Positions 60,636 through 64,000 of a stretch of DNA of 64,000 nt are shown one piece after another. The translations under genes and the position numbers were made by a program. Position 1 is the first letter of the stretch. Each line of letters opens with the position of its first letter. The notes beneath the pieces were generated by a model. That model was not told where the DNA came from and searched no databases. It was given only the letters and a program-made list of their open reading frames with translations. Source of the stretch: Bacteroidales bacterium (GTDB taxonomy: Bacteria; Bacteroidota; Bacteroidia; Bacteroidales; UBA932); contig JAFSSE010000024.1 of the NCBI GenBank assembly GCA_017445755.1, positions 21,631 through 85,630 on the forward strand, given 5' to 3'.

Positions 60636-62582
60636 ATGAAGGCATTCAGACAATTCTTCATTATTGCCCTGGCGGCAGGGCTGGCCGCATCATGCGGGGA
60701 TGCATTAGACCAAATCAGCACAGGGGAGGATACCGGCTGGAAGGCCTCCCTTACCGCCACTCCCGCATCAACAAAGATTTCCAATGATGGGACCGCAACC
60801 GTGACGTTCCGTTTCGGTATTACGAGTGTTGTCGGTGTGCAGGAGACTGATCTCAGCAAGTATACCGCCACCATCACTTTCGAGGCTTCGGGCGGCTCGG
60901 TAAGCCCGGAATCGGCCACCACAGATGAGAGCGGCAACGTGACGGTGACCTTCACAACCCCGGATCCCCAGAGCTTCACCGGCGGCTCCGTCACGGGAAC
61001 CGTGCTCAAAGTTGCGAATAAAGGAGATGACACTTTCTTCCAGCAGGGCACCCTGGCCACCGCCACGGCAACCATCCTGCCGCTGGACGCCGAGGAACCG
61101 GGCGGCGGCTCCGTCATAGAACAGGCCGAAAAGCTCAAAGACAACACCTATTCCGTCCAGAAGAAGGGCGGAGAAGTTCAGGTCTATGAACTCCCGCAGG
61201 AGTACTCACAATGGTGGGTGGGCTCCAGCTGGATGGACGGTACCAAGCAGTGCATCCACGTAGAATGTATGGACGAAGACAAGGATAATATGACCCAGGG
61301 CTGGCTCAGCGGAGAAATTCCGCCGGAAGTGGCAAACAAACTCACCATCATCAACCAGGAGTTCTATGAGAAGTATCCCTGGGCCGGAGCCAAGTTGGGA
61401 ACCATGAGACTGGGTCAGGACAATATGCTGGACGCCCATTTCGGCGTTGGCGGCAATGTCAAGACAGACGGAAGTTCCGCAATCCTGCTCAAGGAAAAGA
61501 GCAGCACCAAGGCCTATTCCGGACAATATCAGTTCCTGGCTGTGTTCGTATTCGCAAACCAAGTTTATGACCAGGAGACAGATTCTTATATTGCCGAGGG
61601 AGACGAATACACCATCTGCATCAATGCAACGCTGGATGAACTGGTGGCCGAGCTGTCTTATTTCCGGCTGGATTATTCCAGCAGCTGGGTTGCTCCCGGC
61701 CAGTCCATAACCCTTACGGCAGACTGGACGGCCGGTGCCAGCTTCGACTGGAGCAAAGTGACGCTGAACAACCAGACCCGCAACAACTATTCCGGCGACT
61801 GGTTCAGCTGGGATGCCTCCACGCAGACACTGACCGCAAAAACATCGGCCGATAACGAGCAGGTGGAACTGGAATTCGGCTATGCGGGCACGGATATGAC
61901 CAGCAAGATATCCCTCTACAACGGTCCCGGCTACTCTTCCTTCTCTCTTTCTATGGAAAACAGTTCCGCCGATTATATTGTGGCCGAGAATGATCCCGCT
62001 TACGGATGGGGCAGCGATACCATCTGGCTTACGGTAGATGCATGGACGCCAGCGGGCTCTTCTTTCACCGGTTACGGCATAGAGATTGACCCCGCTACGG
62101 AAAACTATAACAAATTGGATTACAATCCTTACGGAAAATATGTCAACTTCAGGAAAGGCATTCCGGAAGGAGAGTTTAACCTGATCTTCCGCAGCGTGAC
62201 CGACCACAGCGTCAAGTTCACCATCCCCGTAAAGGTGGTTAAGCATAAGCCCACCTCCTTCCAGATTACCTACAGGCACAGTAACGGCAATTTTGAACCC
62301 TGGACCAGTGGAGGAGAAAACGGCGTGTGCAATTATCCCATGGGTATGGAGCTGGGCGTGATTACGGAGCCGGAAGACGCCTATTGGAACTGGGCCGACG
62401 TTGAACTGGCAAGCGACTACGACGGCTTCGCCTTCAACGGCTACGGCGGAAAGGATGAGCACCCCAAGCTCCAGCGCACCAAGAGCAACCCCGGCGGCGG
62501 CACCGGATACGGCACGCAGATTATCTTCCGGCTGAAGTACAACAATAGGAAGACCAGTACCATTTACGTAGACCACAACTAA
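60636..62582 (+). CDS. Large lipoprotein with an N-terminal Ig-like (Big_1-type) domain
   Basis: A 648-residue lipoprotein (lipobox LAASC, Cys20). Residues about 35-150 look like a bacterial Ig-like domain (TATPASTKISNDGTATVTFR, then VTTDE-type strands and FTGGSVTGTVLK). The remaining 500 residues are beta- and aromatic-rich with no recognised family; the spacing of Trp/Tyr-Gly-Asp suggests several further Ig-like domains. No catalytic motif is seen. A role as a surface binding protein is inferred. The promoter carries repeated TAAACTTTA elements. Confidence 0.72.
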   Translation: MKAFRQFFIIALAAGLAASCGDALDQISTGEDTGWKASLTATPASTKISNDGTATVTFRFGITSVVGVQETDLSKYTATITFEASGGSVSPESATTDESGNVTVTFTTPDPQSFTGGSVTGTVLKVANKGDDTFFQQGTLATATATILPLDAEEPGGGSVIEQAEKLKDNTYSVQKKGGEVQVYELPQEYSQWWVGSSWMDGTKQCIHVECMDEDKDNMTQGWLSGEIPPEVANKLTIINQEFYEKYPWAGAKLGTMRLGQDNMLDAHFGVGGNVKTDGSSAILLKEKSSTKAYSGQYQFLAVFVFANQVYDQETDSYIAEGDEYTICINATLDELVAELSYFRLDYSSSWVAPGQSITLTADWTAGASFDWSKVTLNNQTRNNYSGDWFSWDASTQTLTAKTSADNEQVELEFGYAGTDMTSKISLYNGPGYSSFSLSMENSSADYIVAENDPAYGWGSDTIWLTVDAWTPAGSSFTGYGIEIDPATENYNKLDYNPYGKYVNFRKGIPEGEFNLIFRSVTDHSVKFTIPVKVVKHKPTSFQITYRHSNGNFEPWTSGGENGVCNYPMGMELGVITEPEDAYWNWADVELASDYDGFAFNGYGGKDEHPKLQRTKSNPGGGTGYGTQIIFRLKYNNRKTSTIYVDHN

Positions 62583-62602
62583 AACCTTTCATTAATAATT
62601 AG

Positions 62603-62610
62603 TATCTTTG
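62603..62610 (+). promoter_or_regulatory. -7 box abutting the membrane protein start
   Basis: TATCTTTG ends 8 bases before the ATG at 62619, so the transcript is expected to have almost no leader. Confidence 0.5.
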
Positions 62611-62618
62611 CCCCTGTT

Positions 62619-63209
62619 ATGGAAGAAAATTTTGACGCGCTTGAAGTACTTGCCCGTACCAGGGGCAAGGTTGAAATGGACCAGGTCCCTATCGGAGAGA
62701 ACATCTTTCTGGTATGGGGCTGGCCCACGGCTGTATTTTTCCTTCTGGAGTTTGTTCTGTGGCTGGTGTTTCACCAGCAGTGGTGCCTGTGGCTTTGGGT
62801 GGGGATTCCCATAGTAGCCGTCCCCCTCATGGTTCGGCTCCTGAAAAAAGACCATGAACGCACCCATACTAGGACACATGATGCCAAAGTGATTCTGGAC
62901 TATTGGATTTTCGTCGGCTTCGCTTGCTTTGTAAGCGGACTCGTCTTTGGCTTTTCCGGACAGTATGATGCTTGTTTTATGCCGCTGGTTTGCCTTCTGG
63001 TTGGTATCGGCAGTTTCATTACCGGTGAAATCCTTAGATTCAAGCCCAAAACTATTTGCGGCCTTGCGGGATGTGTCATCGGCATAGGCGCATTCCTATT
63101 CACCGGAGAACTATGGCACTGGCAGCTGCTTGCCGTTGCTCTGGTTGCCATCATTGCGCTTATCGTCCCCGGAATACTGTACAACAAACGCGTGAGAGAT
63201 GGAATTTAA
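62619..63209 (+). CDS. Integral membrane protein paired with a winged-helix regulator
   Basis: A 196-residue protein with about six hydrophobic helices (about 30-47, 55-72, 95-112, 117-133, 145-160, 165-185) and a short cytosolic N-terminus. No family is recognised with certainty. It overlaps the next gene by 11 bases. Membrane proteins of this size next to small winged-helix regulators are a repeated arrangement in Bacteroidota, which suggests that the regulator controls the pair. The substrate or signal is unknown. Confidence 0.75.
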   Translation: MEENFDALEVLARTRGKVEMDQVPIGENIFLVWGWPTAVFFLLEFVLWLVFHQQWCLWLWVGIPIVAVPLMVRLLKKDHERTHTRTHDAKVILDYWIFVGFACFVSGLVFGFSGQYDACFMPLVCLLVGIGSFITGEILRFKPKTICGLAGCVIGIGAFLFTGELWHWQLLAVALVAIIALIVPGILYNKRVRDGI

Positions 63210-63492
63210 GGAACTGGATCCGCTGCTTCACAACGAATTGCGTCTTAAGGTGATGGCCGCGCTGTCGTCGCTGGACGACGCTGACTTTGTGTACTTGAAG
63301 GGACTTACCAAGGCCACGCAGGGGAACCTGAGCGTGCAGCTGACCAATCTTGAAGAGGCCGGGTATATCAAAGTCTCCCGCAGCGGCAGCGGGCGCGGTT
63401 CACACACGGTATGCCGTATTACAGACAAAGGGACCCGCGCCCTTCGGGCTTACCAGAAGGCCTTGATGGGGTATTTCTCAAAGGAATCCTAA
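63199..63492 (+). CDS. Small winged-helix transcriptional regulator
   Basis: A 97-residue protein built of one winged-helix DNA-binding domain of the MarR-like/PF13601 kind: LHNELRLKVMAALSSLDDAD, a recognition region GNLSVQLTNLEEAGYIKVSR, and a wing ending RITDKGTRALRAYQKAL. It has no ligand domain. The start overlaps the membrane protein gene, so both are made from one mRNA and autoregulation of the pair is likely. Confidence 0.85.
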   Translation: MEFKELDPLLHNELRLKVMAALSSLDDADFVYLKGLTKATQGNLSVQLTNLEEAGYIKVSRSGSGRGSHTVCRITDKGTRALRAYQKALMGYFSKES

Positions 63493-63580
63493 CGCACACT
63501 GTCCCTCTTCCTCCGGGGATTCCGCTCCCTTCGGTCGCGCTATCCCTTGGTGGGGAGGTTTTGAGGAACGGAGCGACGAA

Positions 63581-63767
63581 GGCGGCATCAGCCGCCGTGC
63601 CGTAACGTTAGCGAGATGCGCAGCATCGAAGCAGTGGAGGCACCGACCGTAGCAAAGCGAAGGTCGCATGCCCCTAGGGGCAGCTGCGAAGCAGCGGGGG
63701 TTAAAGGGAAGGCGCGAAGCGCCAATCCCGAAGCCGAAGCGAAAAAGCTGGCGATTAAGCCAGCTTT
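63581..63767. repeat. Cluster of short perfect hairpins in a non-coding tail
   Basis: The region 63493-64000 holds no convincing gene. Within 190 bases there are perfect stems with tiny loops: GGCGGC-ATCA-GCCGCC (63581), GATGC-GCA-GCATC (63615), GCTGC-GAA-GCAGC (63683), GGCGC-GAA-GCGCC (63711) and a nine-base stem AAAGCTGGC / GCCAGCTTT with loop GATTAA (63744-63767). There are also a 12-base palindrome GCCCCTAGGGGC (63670) and CGACC / GGTCG arms (63644-63666). It may be a structured RNA or a hairpin-type repeat cluster. Confidence 0.6.
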
Positions 63768-63916
63768 GAAGCGGAGGCGGAGGGATCGAAGAGGAATCGG
63801 TGAGGAATTTGCACCCTCCTTCTTGCAAGTGTTTGTGTTTTAGAAACTTACAAAAACGTAATCCCGACATATCGGAGGGTTCAAATTGCCGAGGGATACG
63901 ACTTGCATACTGTGAA

Positions 63917-63968
63917 ATGTCTCTACCCCTTTAAAAAACTGATGGCAATAGGGACATAACAGAGACAT
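63917..63968. repeat. Inverted repeat near the window end
   Basis: ATGTCTCT (63917-63924) and AGAGACAT (63961-63968) are perfect inverted repeats 36 bases apart in otherwise featureless sequence. They could be the edge of an element that continues beyond the window. Confidence 0.35.
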
Positions 63969-64000
63969 CCACCGCACAGATCCCCCGGAAAAGCGCCCGG

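Noticed and set aside
63616-63843. 75-codon plus-strand frame through the hairpin ladder, and a 130-codon frame opposite
   Set aside because: The translations are Ala/Lys/Arg-rich artefacts of the repeated hairpins and show no protein-like pattern.

Overview
The window is chromosomal DNA of a member of the Bacteroidota, most likely the order Bacteroidales from a gut or rumen setting. Supporting signs are a SusC/SusD starch locus, a Bat (aerotolerance) operon, an S16 protein with a long acidic tail, glycine-lipid type acyltransferases, many Cys-anchored lipoproteins, almost no Shine-Dalgarno sequences, and promoter boxes of the Bacteroidota form TTTG-N19-TAnnTTTG. Genus and species cannot be read from the sequence. 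GC is fairly high, so long antisense shadow frames are common.

Layout. 0-2.2 kb: a secreted M23/LysM peptidase and a secreted protein of unknown role. 2.2-18.1 kb (minus strand): a compact starch/maltodextrin locus, read as SLC45-type sugar transporter, SusC, SusD, SusE/F, SusG with an inserted CBM58-like module, a second GH13 lipoprotein, a BASS-family sodium symporter, a PlsC-like acyltransferase, a SusB-like GH97 and a propeller lipoprotein. A LytS/LytTR two-component pair is divergent from it (18.2-20.4 kb). 20.4-22.8 kb: rpoN, a SPOR-domain protein and a lipoprotein. 22.9-28.9 kb: miaB, glpK, glpF and malQ (CBM20-GH77) on the plus strand. 28.9-42.2 kb (minus strand): moxR, DUF58, a membrane protein, batA, batB, batC, a batD-batE fusion, then a phosphoesterase/propeller fusion and a GH2 beta-galactosidase. 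42.2-46.7 kb: truA, an endonuclease-like lipoprotein, a histidine phosphatase and a NamZ-type muramidase. 46.7-50.5 kb: tRNA-Leu(GAG), rpsP-rimM, a DUF975 membrane protein and two glycine-lipid acyltransferases. 50.6-55.3 kb: a beta-helix/SGNH lipoprotein, a TIGR02757 protein, an Ntn amidase and a PepSY-like small protein.

The last 9 kb (about 55.3-64 kb) looks accessory. It holds gene relics, two AAA/DUF4143 ATPases whose promoters carry operator-like repeats, a large unknown lipoprotein, a membrane protein paired with a winged-helix regulator, and a non-coding tail packed with short perfect hairpins.

How the genes fit together. The starch locus would bind and cut starch at the surface, import oligosaccharides through SusCD, finish them with GH97/GH13 enzymes and move maltose inward with the SLC45 carrier. 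Cytosolic MalQ would rework the resulting maltodextrins next to glycerol uptake (GlpF/GlpK). The Bat/MoxR block is a cell-envelope complex. No intact insertion sequence, prophage or CRISPR array was seen.
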